DNA of 64,000 bases from Mycolicibacterium madagascariense (GCF_010729665.1 NZ_AP022610.1:620001-684000); one strand, 5' to 3'. Positions 17,575 through 25,711 are shown, numbered from the stretch's first letter. The notes: generated from the letters alone by a model not told the origin. Program-made: numbers and translations.

Positions 17575-19023
17575 TCAATGACTGATGTAGACGGCCTTGG
17601 TGTTGAAGTACTCCTCGATGCCCTTGCGGCCACGTTCGCCGCCCCAGCCCGACTGCTTGTGCCCGCAGATCGGCATCGCCGGGTCGGCCGCCAGCGCGGA
17701 GTTCACCCAGACCTGGCCCGCCCGAAGCTGATTCGCGATGCGGTGGGCGCGGCCGAGGTTCTCGGTCCAGACGGCACTTGCGAGGCCGTACTCGGTGTCG
17801 TTGGCCGCGGCGATCACCTCGTCCTCGTCGTCGAAGGGGACGACACAGCCGACCGGACCGAAGATCTCCTCGCGGATGAGCCGCATGTCGGGCGTGGTGT
17901 TGATGACGATGGTGGCCTCGTAGAAGTACCCCCGACGGTCCATCTTCTGGCCGCCGGTGATCACCTGCGCGCCGCCGGCGACGCCCTCGTCGACGATGCC
18001 CTCCACCCGGCGCCGCTGCTTCTCGCTGATCAGGGGCCCGAGCAGCGAGTCCGGTTCGTCACTACCGCCCATCGGCAATCTCTTGGCGAAGGCGGCGAGC
18101 TTGTCGACCACCTCGTCGTGGATGTTGCGCTGGACGTAGATGCGCGAGGTGCACGAGCAGTTCTGTCCCGAGCCGGCCAGCAGCCCCATGCCGACCCGCG
18201 GGATCGCCCGCTTGAGGTTGGCGTCGTCGAACATGATCAGCGGGGACTTGCCGCCGAGTTCGAGGGTGAGGCGCTTGAGGTTGCCCGCTGCGGCCTTGAC
18301 GATGAGACGCCCGACCTCGGTGGAGCCGGTGAACGAGATCTTGTCGACGTCCGGATGTGCCGTCAGCGCCGCACCCGCGGTCTCGCCGTACCCGGTGATG
18401 ACGTTCAGGACACCGTCGGGCACACCGGCCTCGCGGAAGACGCCCTCGAGTGCGAGAGCCGTGAGTGGCGTCTCCTCGGCGGGTTTGAGCACACAGCTGC
18501 AGCCGGCGGCGAGAGCGGGCGCCACCTTGAGCATCGCGACGAAGAAGGGTCCGTTCCACGGAATGATCAGGCCGACCACGCCGACCGGCTCGAGCTGGGT
18601 GAAGTTGTGGAAGTTCTCGTAATCACCGAGCAGGCCGTCGGATACGACATTGCTCGACTCGCCGTGGATCTTGCCGACCCAGCCTGCGTAGTAGACGAGC
18701 ATCTCGCGCGACACGTCGATGATGTGACGCGCCGCCTTGAAATTCAGGCCGTTGTCCCGAGACTCCAGCCCCGCGAGCTCATCGGTGCGCTCCCTGATGA
18801 TGTCGGCGGCGCGGAAGAGCACCTGCGCTCGGTGCGCGGCGGGAAGGGTACGCCACACGCCCGACTCGAACGTCTCACGCGCGCGGGCGACGGCTGCGTC
18901 GACCATCGCCGCATCGGAGTCGACGACCTCGGCGATCTGTTCCTCCGTGGAGGGGTTGAAGACCGGAATCATCTCGGCGCCAGAGTCTTTCACCGCGGTA
19001 TCGTGATCCGTGGCGCTGCTCAT
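17575..19023 (-). CDS. Aldehyde dehydrogenase (NAD(P)+)
   Basis: 482 residues, standard ALDH superfamily. FTGSTEVGRLI (nucleotide loop), LTLELGGKSPLI with the general-base Glu near residue 250, and GSGQNCSCTSRIYV with the nucleophilic Cys near 285 are all intact. It oxidises an aldehyde to the acid. Start ATG at 19023 follows AAGGACGAAGAC. It is downstream of the unknown 214-residue gene (49-bp gap) and shares a TetR-type operator with the CAR/P450 operon. It may remove toxic aldehydes generated by CAR and SDR enzymes or complete substrate oxidation. Confidence 0.94.
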   Translation of the reverse strand: MSSATDHDTAVKDSGAEMIPVFNPSTEEQIAEVVDSDAAMVDAAVARARETFESGVWRTLPAAHRAQVLFRAADIIRERTDELAGLESRDNGLNFKAARHIIDVSREMLVYYAGWVGKIHGESSNVVSDGLLGDYENFHNFTQLEPVGVVGLIIPWNGPFFVAMLKVAPALAAGCSCVLKPAEETPLTALALEGVFREAGVPDGVLNVITGYGETAGAALTAHPDVDKISFTGSTEVGRLIVKAAAGNLKRLTLELGGKSPLIMFDDANLKRAIPRVGMGLLAGSGQNCSCTSRIYVQRNIHDEVVDKLAAFAKRLPMGGSDEPDSLLGPLISEKQRRRVEGIVDEGVAGGAQVITGGQKMDRRGYFYEATIVINTTPDMRLIREEIFGPVGCVVPFDDEDEVIAAANDTEYGLASAVWTENLGRAHRIANQLRAGQVWVNSALAADPAMPICGHKQSGWGGERGRKGIEEYFNTKAVYISH

Positions 19024-19072
19024 GTCTTCGTCCTTTCACCGCGCCGCTGCACCGTGCAGAGGCGCCGAGCGG

Positions 19073-19717
19073 TCAATCGGTCGTGCATCCCGGGGTGCGT
19101 GGGCATCGTCCATCGGACATCGCTGGTGTCCCTTCGCGTGCGATGACGTGGTCACTGCGACGCGACGCGCCGACCCGTCGCCAGCACACCTCGGCGCTCG
19201 ACGACGGGAACGCGACGCCGAGGGCGGCCAGCGCATGGCGCTGGAACTGCTGGGCCGCGAAACTCGGCCTGAGTTCGACGGCGCCGCAATCGCGCACGAA
19301 GCTCGATGCGACGTGTTCGCCCCACACCAGCACGTCGGCAGTGCGGTCGGCCAGGTGGGCGGCCACGGTGTCGCGAACGTTCGAGTCGCTGGACAGCAAT
19401 TCACCGGCGACGGCGATGATGCGTCCGGCTGCCGGCGTCGAGGACGCGGTCAGGGTTGCGGGAGCGGCTCCCAGGATCGCCAGGGCCGCGCCCGCGTCGG
19501 CAGCGTCGTCCCTCGCGCACACGGCGACGTCCCATCCGGACATCGCCCGGTCGCAGATCGTCCCGCCCACCGCCTGTACCGCGTGGGCGACCGTCGGCGC
19601 GATCACGTCGAACCGATACCGGTACACCTCATCCACCGGGTGCGCGGGCGGCGTCGACATCGCGAGGGTGCGGGCTAGGCGGCGGCGTCCATCGGGCTTG
19701 ACGTGGTGTATGGCCAC
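19073..19717 (-). CDS. Conserved hypothetical protein, aldehyde dehydrogenase operon leader
   Basis: About 214 residues with the GTG start at 19717 behind a GAGAGG site. I do not recognise a family. The composition is that of a soluble globular protein (RYRFDVIAPTVAHAVQAVGG, MSGWDVAVCARDD, LAILGAAPATL, VLVWGEHVASSFVRD), with no signal peptide, membrane helix or cofactor motif. A good promoter (-10 TATAGT at 19752-19757) and the second TetR-type operator lie directly upstream. It is cotranscribed with the aldehyde dehydrogenase. Homologues placed ahead of dehydrogenases would suggest a regulatory or chaperone-like role, but that is only inference. Confidence 0.7.
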   Translation of the reverse strand: MAIHHVKPDGRRRLARTLAMSTPPAHPVDEVYRYRFDVIAPTVAHAVQAVGGTICDRAMSGWDVAVCARDDAADAGAALAILGAAPATLTASSTPAAGRIIAVAGELLSSDSNVRDTVAAHLADRTADVLVWGEHVASSFVRDCGAVELRPSFAAQQFQRHALAALGVAFPSSSAEVCWRRVGASRRSDHVIAREGTPAMSDGRCPRTPGCTTD

Positions 19718-19751
19718 ACTGAACACCTCTCGTCGACGAGTGCTCGGCCCG

Positions 19752-19784
19752 ACTATACCCATTAAATAAACCGCTTGATTTAAT
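19752..19784 (-). promoter_or_regulatory. Promoter (-10 TATAGT) with TetR-type operator O2
   Basis: On the minus strand the -10 hexamer TATAGT (19752-19757) is preceded directly by the 24-bp palindrome 19761-19784, which occupies the spacer and -35 zone. That is the position expected for repression. The palindrome consensus is the same as at 17523-17546. The divergent plus-strand promoter of the 19838 gene lies 42 bp away, so one bound repressor could affect both directions. Confidence 0.7.
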
Positions 19785-19825
19785 ATTGGCAGCGAAAGTT
19801 GCCCCGGACTTCATCCGCGCACGCC

Positions 19826-19837
19826 TAGTGTCTGCCC
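19826..19837 (+). promoter_or_regulatory. Leaderless promoter -10 (TAGTGT-N6-ATG)
   Basis: TAGTGT at 19826-19831 followed by six bases and the ATG at 19838. This is the mycobacterial leaderless layout, in which transcription starts at the first base of the start codon. No ribosome site is visible, which agrees. Confidence 0.55.
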
Positions 19838-20185
19838 ATGGGTGCGCCCGAGTCGGACGCGGTCGAGTTGACCGACGTCGTGATCGACGATTACGTCCAC
19901 CACCGGTGGTCCGACATCAGCGCACGGTTCGACGACGTGATGCGCGCGCGCCTCACCGACGCGGAGCTCGCCGACGGGTGGGCCTACATCGTGAGCCTGG
20001 CCGGCCCGTACGAGAGCCACGGCGACACCACGGTCGTGCGTCGGGGCCACTTCACCGTCACCGACACGCCACTGGTTTTCGAGACCGGTCACTTCGTCGC
20101 TCGCGTCACCTTTCGCGACGATCGCACGATTGCCGGACTGTTCATCCTCGATCCCGAGGCAGCCGGCGACGGTCCGCCCGGATGA
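19838..20185 (+). CDS. Small DUF3887/SnoaL-like protein
   Basis: 115 residues. The pattern DISARFDDVMRARLTDAELADGWAYI, followed by a beta-rich half (GDTTVVRRGHFTVTDTPLVFETG, VARVTFRDDRTIAGLFIL), resembles the DUF3887/NTF2-like fold. That fold often binds or isomerises small lipophilic ligands. It is divergent from the aldehyde dehydrogenase operon and shares its operator region, so it may bind or convert a pathway metabolite. No catalytic residues can be assigned. The start is fixed by a leaderless promoter. Confidence 0.72.
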   Translation: MGAPESDAVELTDVVIDDYVHHRWSDISARFDDVMRARLTDAELADGWAYIVSLAGPYESHGDTTVVRRGHFTVTDTPLVFETGHFVARVTFRDDRTIAGLFILDPEAAGDGPPG

Positions 20186-20209
20186 TCGAAGTCGTTGTCT
20201 GACAGACTG

Positions 20210-20228
20210 ATTGGTCTAATAGACCAAT
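20210..20228. promoter_or_regulatory. Perfect 19-bp palindrome at ANTAR gene stop
   Basis: ATTGGTCTA-A-TAGACCAAT, a perfect inverted repeat with a single central base. It contains the TAG stop of the minus-strand ANTAR gene and lies in the convergent gap after the 19838 gene. With no loop it is a poor terminator. The TTGGTC/GACCAA half-sites look like a GntR/FadR-type operator, but no promoter reads away from it. Function unknown. Confidence 0.45.
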
Positions 20229-20500
20229 TGATCGCTCCACTGCCGTTGCGCCGCCAACGTGGCCGCGGCCGAGGGCGCGGCAACGTCGGCATCCCCGATG
20301 GCCAGGCTCACCAGGGCCAAGGCGACGGCCGACACCGACAGGGCGTGCCGCGAGGCGACGTCGACCAACTCCTCGAACGCGGCCGTCGGCGGATAGCGAC
20401 GCCAGCCGATCAGGATGCCCTCGGCCAGGTCCAGACCCCGTCTGCTGCCCGCGAACGCTCGGTCGTGATCTCGCGGTATGCCGCGCACGTCGTGACCCAT
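20216..20500 (-). CDS. Minimal ANTAR-domain protein
   Basis: 94 residues. The core LDLAEGILIGWRRYPPTAAFEELVDVASRHALSV matches the three-helix ANTAR RNA-binding domain (Ala-x-Gly-Ile-Leu helix, then the hydrophobic loop and final helix), with no GAF or receiver domain. ANTAR proteins bind dual-hairpin RNA targets and antiterminate transcription. The ribosome site region carries a tandem GAGGAGCAC duplication directly upstream of the ATG at 20500. It lies 65 bp after the alcohol dehydrogenase gene and is probably cotranscribed with it. Without a sensor domain, its activity may be set by heteromer formation or by abundance. Confidence 0.72.
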   Translation of the reverse strand: MGHDVRGIPRDHDRAFAGSRRGLDLAEGILIGWRRYPPTAAFEELVDVASRHALSVSAVALALVSLAIGDADVAAPSAAATLAAQRQWSDQLVY

Positions 20501-20565
20501 CGTGTCGTGCTCCTCGTGCTCCTCGTGCTGGCGTGAGTGGTTGATGCGAACCTCCGACGTCCGCG

Positions 20566-21705
20566 TCAGGGGTGGAGGACGACCTTGGTCCAGCCGACGT
20601 CGCGGGCGTCGAAGTGCTGATAGCCCGAGGGCGCCTCGTCGAGCGGAAGTTCGTGGGAGACGATCCACGACGGCTTCGCGCGGCCCTCGTGGATCAGGTC
20701 GCGGAGCTGGCGGTTGTAGTGCTTGACGTTCGCCTGCCCGGTGCCGATCTTCTGGCCCTTGAACCAGAACTTGCCCATGTCGAAGGCGATCTTCCCTTCC
20801 TTCTCCAGCTTGTCCGGGGCGTTGGGGTCCTGCGGCAGGAAGATGCCGACCACTCCGATGTGGCCGGTGAATCGCACCGAGTCGACGAGTCGATTCATGG
20901 TCATCGCCGAGTCCTCGTGTCCCTGCGGGTCGTGGGCTTGATAGCCGACGCATTCGCAGCCCTTGTCGGCCCCCAGTCCGCGGGTCTGTTCGAGCACCTG
21001 CTCCACGGGATCGCCCTTGGAGTCGTCGATCGGGATCGCGCCGATCTCCTCGGCGAGGCTCAGACGGTCGGGGTGACGATCGACGATCATCACCTTGCTG
21101 GCGCCCTGAAGCATCGCGGAGTACGCGGCCATCAGACCCACGGGGCCGGCGCCGTAGACGACGAGTGAGTCACCGGGTTGCATGTCGGCCAGGCGGGTGC
21201 AGTGCCATCCGGTGGGGAAGATGTCCGAGAGCATCACGTAGTCCGCTTCCTTGTCCTGCGCGTCCTCCGGGAGACGCAGACAGTTGAAGTCTCCGAACGG
21301 AACTCGCAAGTATTCGGCCTGGCCGCCCCAGAAGGGCCCCATGCCGGCGAACCCGTAGGCGGCGCCGGCCATCTTCGGGTCGGGGTGCGCCGTCAGACAG
21401 AACGCCGTCAGGCCCTCTTCGCAGTTGCGGCAGAATCCGCAACCGATGTTGAAGGGCACGCAGACCCGGTCTCCGGGTGACACCTTGACGACCGCGCTGC
21501 CCACCTCGGCGACGATGCCCAGATTCTCGTGGCCGAGCACCATGCCCGGCTCCAGGTCCGTGCGGCCCTCATACATGTGCAGGTCCGATCCGCAGATGTT
21601 GGTGGTGGTGATCTTCACCAGCACGTCGGTCGGATGCTCGATCTTGGCATCCGGGACGTCTTTGACGACGACGTCACGCGGTCCGTCGTATACGAGTGCC
21701 TTCAT
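20566..21705 (-). CDS. Zinc-dependent alcohol dehydrogenase, glutathione-independent formaldehyde dehydrogenase-like
   Basis: 379 residues, medium-chain dehydrogenase. Catalytic zinc ligands are Cys in NICGSDLHMYEG and the GHE motif near residue 60. The structural zinc loop is CGFCRNCEEGLTAFC. The Rossmann motif is VYGAGPVGLMAA near 175. The DRHPDRLSLAEEIGA stretch and the long insertion with CVGYQAHDPQGHEDSAMTMNRL are typical of the FdhA-like branch, which converts aldehydes or alcohols without glutathione. The ribosome site is GAGGACG before the ATG at 21705. It probably serves aldehyde detoxification; a similar enzyme is encoded at 22687-23835. Confidence 0.93.
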   Translation of the reverse strand: MKALVYDGPRDVVVKDVPDAKIEHPTDVLVKITTTNICGSDLHMYEGRTDLEPGMVLGHENLGIVAEVGSAVVKVSPGDRVCVPFNIGCGFCRNCEEGLTAFCLTAHPDPKMAGAAYGFAGMGPFWGGQAEYLRVPFGDFNCLRLPEDAQDKEADYVMLSDIFPTGWHCTRLADMQPGDSLVVYGAGPVGLMAAYSAMLQGASKVMIVDRHPDRLSLAEEIGAIPIDDSKGDPVEQVLEQTRGLGADKGCECVGYQAHDPQGHEDSAMTMNRLVDSVRFTGHIGVVGIFLPQDPNAPDKLEKEGKIAFDMGKFWFKGQKIGTGQANVKHYNRQLRDLIHEGRAKPSWIVSHELPLDEAPSGYQHFDARDVGWTKVVLHP

Positions 21706-22071
21706 GTGGAATCGTCCTCACTGTTCGGGGTGTTCTCGAAGGGTGCTTGCGCCCTCGTAGTGTGCGACCTCCGGGGGAGCCGGGGGACCGGGCCGACGAG
21801 TCGAATATCTGCGGCGAAGTTCGTCCCGCCAGTACGAGCGGCGAACGGGATTCGCATGCTGACCTGGGTTCGCGGTCGCCCGAATGCGCGAGCGCCGCAG
21901 GATGGTTGGCGGCCCTGCTACGCCGGGACCAAATTCCGACCGCACCTTGATGCCAACGTGACCAGGAAATCGATGGCGCCAACGTCGAGCCTTGGGAAGG
22001 CAGGCGTCACCCATGACAGCGCAATCGACGGACGAGCCTGCGCTCCGCGTCCGTGAGGAAGGACTACGAAC
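21706..22071. other. Divergent intergenic region, no gene seen
   Basis: 366 bp between the minus-strand alcohol dehydrogenase and the plus-strand DJ-1 operon. It must hold both promoters, but I find no convincing -10/-35 pair, sigma-factor signature, riboswitch or strong inverted repeat. Short frames on both strands look non-coding. Confidence 0.5.
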
Positions 22072-22638
22072 ATGGCGAACACGTTGCAGGGCAAGAGGAT
22101 CGCGATCCTGGCTGCCGACGGCGTCGAACGCGTCGAGTTGGAGACACCCCGCCGGGCCGTGCAGGACGCCGGCGGTCAGACCGAACTGTTGTCCCTACAG
22201 ACCGGTGAGATTCAGGCGCGCAACGACGACCTCGAGGCGGCGGGCACGTTCACCGTCGACAAGGTGGTGGGCGACGCGTCGGTCGACGACTACGACGCAC
22301 TGTTGCTCCCCGGTGGGACCGTCAATCCCGACAAGCTGCGCATCGACGGCACCGCCGTCTCCTTCGTGCGGGCCTTCGTGGGCTCGGGCAAGCCGGTGGC
22401 GACGATCTGCCACGGCCCGTGGACCCTCGTGGAGGCCGGCGTCGCCACGGGCAGGACGCTGACGTCGTACCCCAGCGTGCGCACCGACCTCCGCAACGCG
22501 GGTGCCACCGTCGTCGACGAGGAGGTCGTCATCGACGGGAACCTCATCTCCAGTCGGTCTCCCAAGGACCTACCCGCGTTCTGCACGGCCATCGTCGAGG
22601 CCTTCGCGCATTCCCCGGCGGGCGCAGCCCGAGGCTGA
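22072..22638 (+). CDS. DJ-1/PfpI family protein (class I glutamine amidotransferase-like)
   Basis: 188 residues. The flavodoxin-like core carries ADGVERVELETP (Glu of the charge relay) near residue 18 and the nucleophile elbow VATICHGPWTL with Cys near 105. The ALLLPGGTVNPDKLR strand is typical of the YhbO/PfpI group. Members act as glyoxalase III, deglycase or stress hydrolases. It is first in a three-gene plus-strand operon with a zinc alcohol dehydrogenase and an unknown membrane-anchored protein, which suggests aldehyde or oxidative stress defence. Start ATG follows AAGGACTACGAAC. Confidence 0.92.
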   Translation: MANTLQGKRIAILAADGVERVELETPRRAVQDAGGQTELLSLQTGEIQARNDDLEAAGTFTVDKVVGDASVDDYDALLLPGGTVNPDKLRIDGTAVSFVRAFVGSGKPVATICHGPWTLVEAGVATGRTLTSYPSVRTDLRNAGATVVDEEVVIDGNLISSRSPKDLPAFCTAIVEAFAHSPAGAARG

Positions 22639-22686
22639 CGACGACCCAGGACAGCTGCCCAGAAATCACCGGTTCTTAGGAGAAGC

Positions 22687-23835
22687 ATGAAGGCCATGAC
22701 CTACCGCGGGCCCTACAAGGTCCGCATCGACGAGAAGGACGTTCCAGCGATCGAACATCCCAACGATGCGATCGTCCGGGTGAAGTTGGCCGCGATCTGC
22801 GGTTCTGATCTGCACCTCTATCACGGGCTGATGCCCGATACCCGGGTCGGCCACACCTTCGGCCACGAGTTCATCGGGGAGGTCGAGGCGGTGGGCTCCT
22901 CCGTGCAGAACCTGTCTCCGGGTGACCGAGTCATGGTGCCGTTCAACGTCTATTGCGGATCGTGCTACTTCTGCGCGCGGGGCCTCTACTCGAACTGCCA
23001 CAACGTCAATCCCAACGCCACCGCCGTGGGCGGAATCTACGGCTACTCCCATACGTGCGGTGGTTACGACGGTGGCCAAGCCGAGTTCGTCCGGGTGCCC
23101 TTCGCCGACGTCGGTCCGTCCGTGATCCCCGACTGGATGGAGGACGAAGACGCCTTGCTGTGCACCGACGCGCTGGCGACGGGGTACTTCGGCGCGCAAC
23201 TCGGGGACATCGTCGAGGGTGACACGGTCATCGTCTTCGGCGCAGGCCCGGTCGGTCTGTACGCCGCGAAGTGTTCGTGGCTGATGGGCGCTTCCCGCGT
23301 CATCGTCGTGGACCACCTGGAGTACCGGTTGGCGATGGCGCGCACCTTCGCCCACGCGGAGACCTACGACTTCGGCGAATACGACGACATCGTGGTCGAG
23401 ATGAAGAAGGCCACCGACTTCCTCGGCGCCGACGTCGCGATCGACGCGGTGGGTGCCGAAGCGGACGGCAACCTCCTGCAACACGTGACCGCAGCCAAGT
23501 TGAAACTGCAGGGCGGATCTCCGGTTGCCTTGAACTGGGCGATCGACTCGGTCCGCAAGGGCGGGACCATCTCGGTGATCGGGGCGTACGGCCCCATGTT
23601 CAGCGCGGTGAAGTTCGGCGACGCCATGAACAAGGGCCTCACCATCCACACCAATCAGTGTCCGGTCAAGCGGCAGTGGCCGCGGCTGTGGTCGCACATC
23701 GAGAACGGCTATCTCAAGCCGAACGACATCGTGACGCACCGCATCCCGCTCGAGCACATCGCCGAGGGCTACCACATCTTTTCCTCCAAGCTCGACGATG
23801 TCATCAAGCCGGTCGTCCTCGTCGGCCAGAACTGA
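22687..23835 (+). CDS. Zinc-dependent alcohol dehydrogenase, formaldehyde dehydrogenase-like
   Basis: 382 residues. Zinc ligand Cys in AICGSDLHLYHG, GHEFIGEV, structural zinc loop CGSCYFCARGLYSNC, and cofactor motif FGAGPVGLYAA near residue 186. GGYDGGQAEFVRVPFADV is typical of this branch. It is paralogous to the 20566-21705 enzyme but belongs to a different transcript. The start follows a strong TAGGAGAAGC site 48 bp after the DJ-1 stop. It probably reduces or oxidises short aldehydes under stress. Confidence 0.93.
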   Translation: MKAMTYRGPYKVRIDEKDVPAIEHPNDAIVRVKLAAICGSDLHLYHGLMPDTRVGHTFGHEFIGEVEAVGSSVQNLSPGDRVMVPFNVYCGSCYFCARGLYSNCHNVNPNATAVGGIYGYSHTCGGYDGGQAEFVRVPFADVGPSVIPDWMEDEDALLCTDALATGYFGAQLGDIVEGDTVIVFGAGPVGLYAAKCSWLMGASRVIVVDHLEYRLAMARTFAHAETYDFGEYDDIVVEMKKATDFLGADVAIDAVGAEADGNLLQHVTAAKLKLQGGSPVALNWAIDSVRKGGTISVIGAYGPMFSAVKFGDAMNKGLTIHTNQCPVKRQWPRLWSHIENGYLKPNDIVTHRIPLEHIAEGYHIFSSKLDDVIKPVVLVGQN

Positions 23836-23856
23836 ACGCTCCGAAGGAGAAACCAC

Positions 23857-24429
23857 ATGACCCACACGTCAGAACACGTGCCCGCGTACACGCAGGACCA
23901 TCCAGCGGTGCCCGACGGCGACGAACTGCGGAGCCGCATACCGGGCTGGGGCGCCGACCTGGACAAGAAGGACCGGCCGTCGGTCCCCAAGCTCAAATTC
24001 CTTGACACGGGCGCCCATTGGGACTTCCCGGAGCGTCAGCCCGAGAAGTCACCACGTGAGCGCTCGGTCGAACATCGCTTCCTCACCCCCGTGTTCGGCA
24101 CCGCGCAACCGCTCGGAGGTCTCTCGGGTGCCCTGCGAAGAGTGGCGTACAGGTTCAGCGAGGGCCGCGCCGCGCACTGGATGATCCTGCTCTATGCCGA
24201 CCGCGTCGACGCCGCCGAGAATCATCTCCGCTCGCTGCTGACCAGGCACCCGGACAACCCGTTCACCGAGACCGGGATCAAGGCGGAGTTCACCCATGAT
24301 GGCCTACGATCGCGATTCGCCAGGAAGCGGTCGGACGTGAAACACGTGTGGCTGGACCCCTTCATCGTCGCCGCGCCGTGGATTCTGCCCGTCTACGTCG
24401 TGGTCAGACTGCTCAGGCGCAGGACGTAG
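23857..24429 (+). CDS. Hypothetical protein with C-terminal membrane anchor
   Basis: 190 residues, unknown family. The N-terminal ~55 residues are polar (RIPGWGADLDKKDRPSVPKL). The middle is a helical segment (GLSGALRRVAYRFSEGRAAHWMILLYADRVD). One hydrophobic stretch near the C-terminus (FIVAAPWILPVYVVVRLL) is followed by arginines, consistent with a single tail anchor with a cytoplasmic positive end. The ribosome site AAGGAGAAACC is strong. It is the last gene of the DJ-1/alcohol dehydrogenase operon, ahead of a clear terminator. Confidence 0.8.
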   Translation: MTHTSEHVPAYTQDHPAVPDGDELRSRIPGWGADLDKKDRPSVPKLKFLDTGAHWDFPERQPEKSPRERSVEHRFLTPVFGTAQPLGGLSGALRRVAYRFSEGRAAHWMILLYADRVDAAENHLRSLLTRHPDNPFTETGIKAEFTHDGLRSRFARKRSDVKHVWLDPFIVAAPWILPVYVVVRLLRRRT

Positions 24430-24440
24430 AGTCCTGTCGC

Positions 24441-24493
24441 AACCCCGCCCGAACACGAACTCCCACAACGGGATTCGATCCGGGCGGGGTTTT
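24441..24493 (+). terminator. Intrinsic terminator
   Basis: An 11-bp perfect stem AACCCCGCCCG / CGGGCGGGGTT (24441-24451 with 24481-24491), 29-nt loop, followed by a short T run. It lies 12 bp after the operon stop, and also faces the end of the convergent GAF-ANTAR gene. Confidence 0.8.
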
Positions 24494-24570
24494 GGCGATC
24501 CTGGGCGGCAGTTCGCCCGGTGGTCTAGGGGGACGCTGGATGCGGCTGACGCTCGGGCGACCGACGACGA

Positions 24571-25356
24571 TCATCGCGGGGGTCGCGCCGTGCTGTCCTG
24601 GCCGCGTCGCGCCGAGTTGACGAACCGCGCGGCCAGGACGCGAACCGGCGAATTCATCTCCTGCGAGAGGGTTTTCAGCATCGAGAAGGCGTCGTCGGCG
24701 TCGACTCCGAACCGCTCCATGATCATGCCCTTCGCTTGACCGATGACGTCCCGCGTGGCCAGGGCGGCCTTGAACTGACGTTCCTGGCGCTGATTGAGGA
24801 ACATCATCGAGGCGTGACTGGCGAGTACGGCGCCGACCGCCTCCGATTCCGACCCGAAGGCTCCGGCCCGGAACCCGAAGAGGCTCAGTGTCGCGCCATC
24901 GGTCCCGGGGGTGTCGATGGGGCAGGACATGACGCTGTGCACCCCGGCGGTCCTCGCCCGTGGGGCGAACTGGGGCCAGCGCAGGTCGGTCCGCAGGTCG
25001 TCGCACCTGATCACCCGCCGGGTGCTGATCGCCTCCAGGCACGGACCGCGCTGAGCGAGCTGCTGCGCGGCGTCGAGTGATGCCGCGATCTCCGACGTCG
25101 CGGCCGTCGAACAGAGCACCCCGTTGGCGATCACCGAGATCTTGGCGCAGTCCGCGCCCTGAACCAACTCCACGGACGCGGCGGTGAGGTTGGCGAGGAC
25201 GTCGGCGATCGCCCTCCCGCTCGCCAATCTCGTGATCACGTCCGCGATCGACGATCGACCCGCTGTCGCCTGCCCCCCGCGGCGTTCGTCGGGCAGTGGA
25301 CGGCGGAACCGCCCGCCGTTCGTGGTGTGGTCTGCTGCGACCTTCGCTGTATCCAT
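24571..25356 (-). CDS. GAF-ANTAR transcription antitermination regulator
   Basis: 261 residues. A GAF domain spans about 40-180 (SIADVITRLASGRAIADVLANL, GPCLEAISTRRVIRCDDLRTDLRW, SCPIDTPGTDGATLSLFGF). A C-terminal ANTAR domain spans about 190-245 (ALATRDVIGQAKGMIMERFGVDADDAFSMLKTLSQEMN). The domain order and AKGMIMER core are those of the many mycobacterial GAF-ANTAR proteins. The GAF domain would sense a ligand or redox signal and the ANTAR helix bundle would bind nascent RNA hairpins. The gene is monocistronic and divergent from the AraC-family gene. Confidence 0.93.
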   Translation of the reverse strand: MDTAKVAADHTTNGGRFRRPLPDERRGGQATAGRSSIADVITRLASGRAIADVLANLTAASVELVQGADCAKISVIANGVLCSTAATSEIAASLDAAQQLAQRGPCLEAISTRRVIRCDDLRTDLRWPQFAPRARTAGVHSVMSCPIDTPGTDGATLSLFGFRAGAFGSESEAVGAVLASHASMMFLNQRQERQFKAALATRDVIGQAKGMIMERFGVDADDAFSMLKTLSQEMNSPVRVLAARFVNSARRGQDSTARPPR

Positions 25357-25711
25357 GTGCTACCCCGCGATGTACTCGTAGCTGAATAAGACTGCGTGTT
25401 GACTATGCCAACGGAATGCGAACCCATCGTGGACCCGGCAGATCAATAATTGGCCGACGCTATGGGCCTCCCGGTGTCATGAGCGCCTACACCCGCAGCG
25501 GGATGTCGTCCAGTCGCCAACCATGACGTGTCGCTGACATCGCGCCGCGCCGCGTCGCCCACCAGCCGGGGATGGGTCGACAATGGGTGCGTAGAGCCAT
25601 CGCTGCCAGCAGCCCGCTGGGTTGGCCGACACCGTGGAGAGGGCAGTGGGTGGCTGCACCGCTCACTGCGAAGCAGTCGGCCGGCACCGTGAAGAGAGGG
25701 CACGGAACACG
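25357..25711. other. Divergent regulatory region, no gene seen
   Basis: 355 bp between the GAF-ANTAR gene (minus) and the AraC gene (plus). On the minus strand TTGGCA (25406-25411) and TATTCA (25383-25388) are 17 bp apart and could be a sigma-A promoter for the GAF-ANTAR gene. Nothing comparable is evident for the plus strand. Short frames here do not look coding. Confidence 0.35.
25383..25411 (-). promoter_or_regulatory. Candidate promoter of GAF-ANTAR gene
   Basis: -35 TTGGCA, 17-bp spacer, -10 TATTCA, giving a predicted leader of about 20 nt before the ATG at 25356. Judged by eye only. Confidence 0.3.

Noticed and set aside
19083-19769. Plus-strand frame opposite the aldehyde dehydrogenase leader gene
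   Set aside because: The minus-strand frame has a promoter, ribosome site and balanced composition; this one is Arg/Ser/Ala-rich and lacks them.
20195-20536. Plus-strand gene over the ANTAR region
   Set aside because: The minus strand encodes a recognisable ANTAR core with ribosome site; the plus frame is a shadow.
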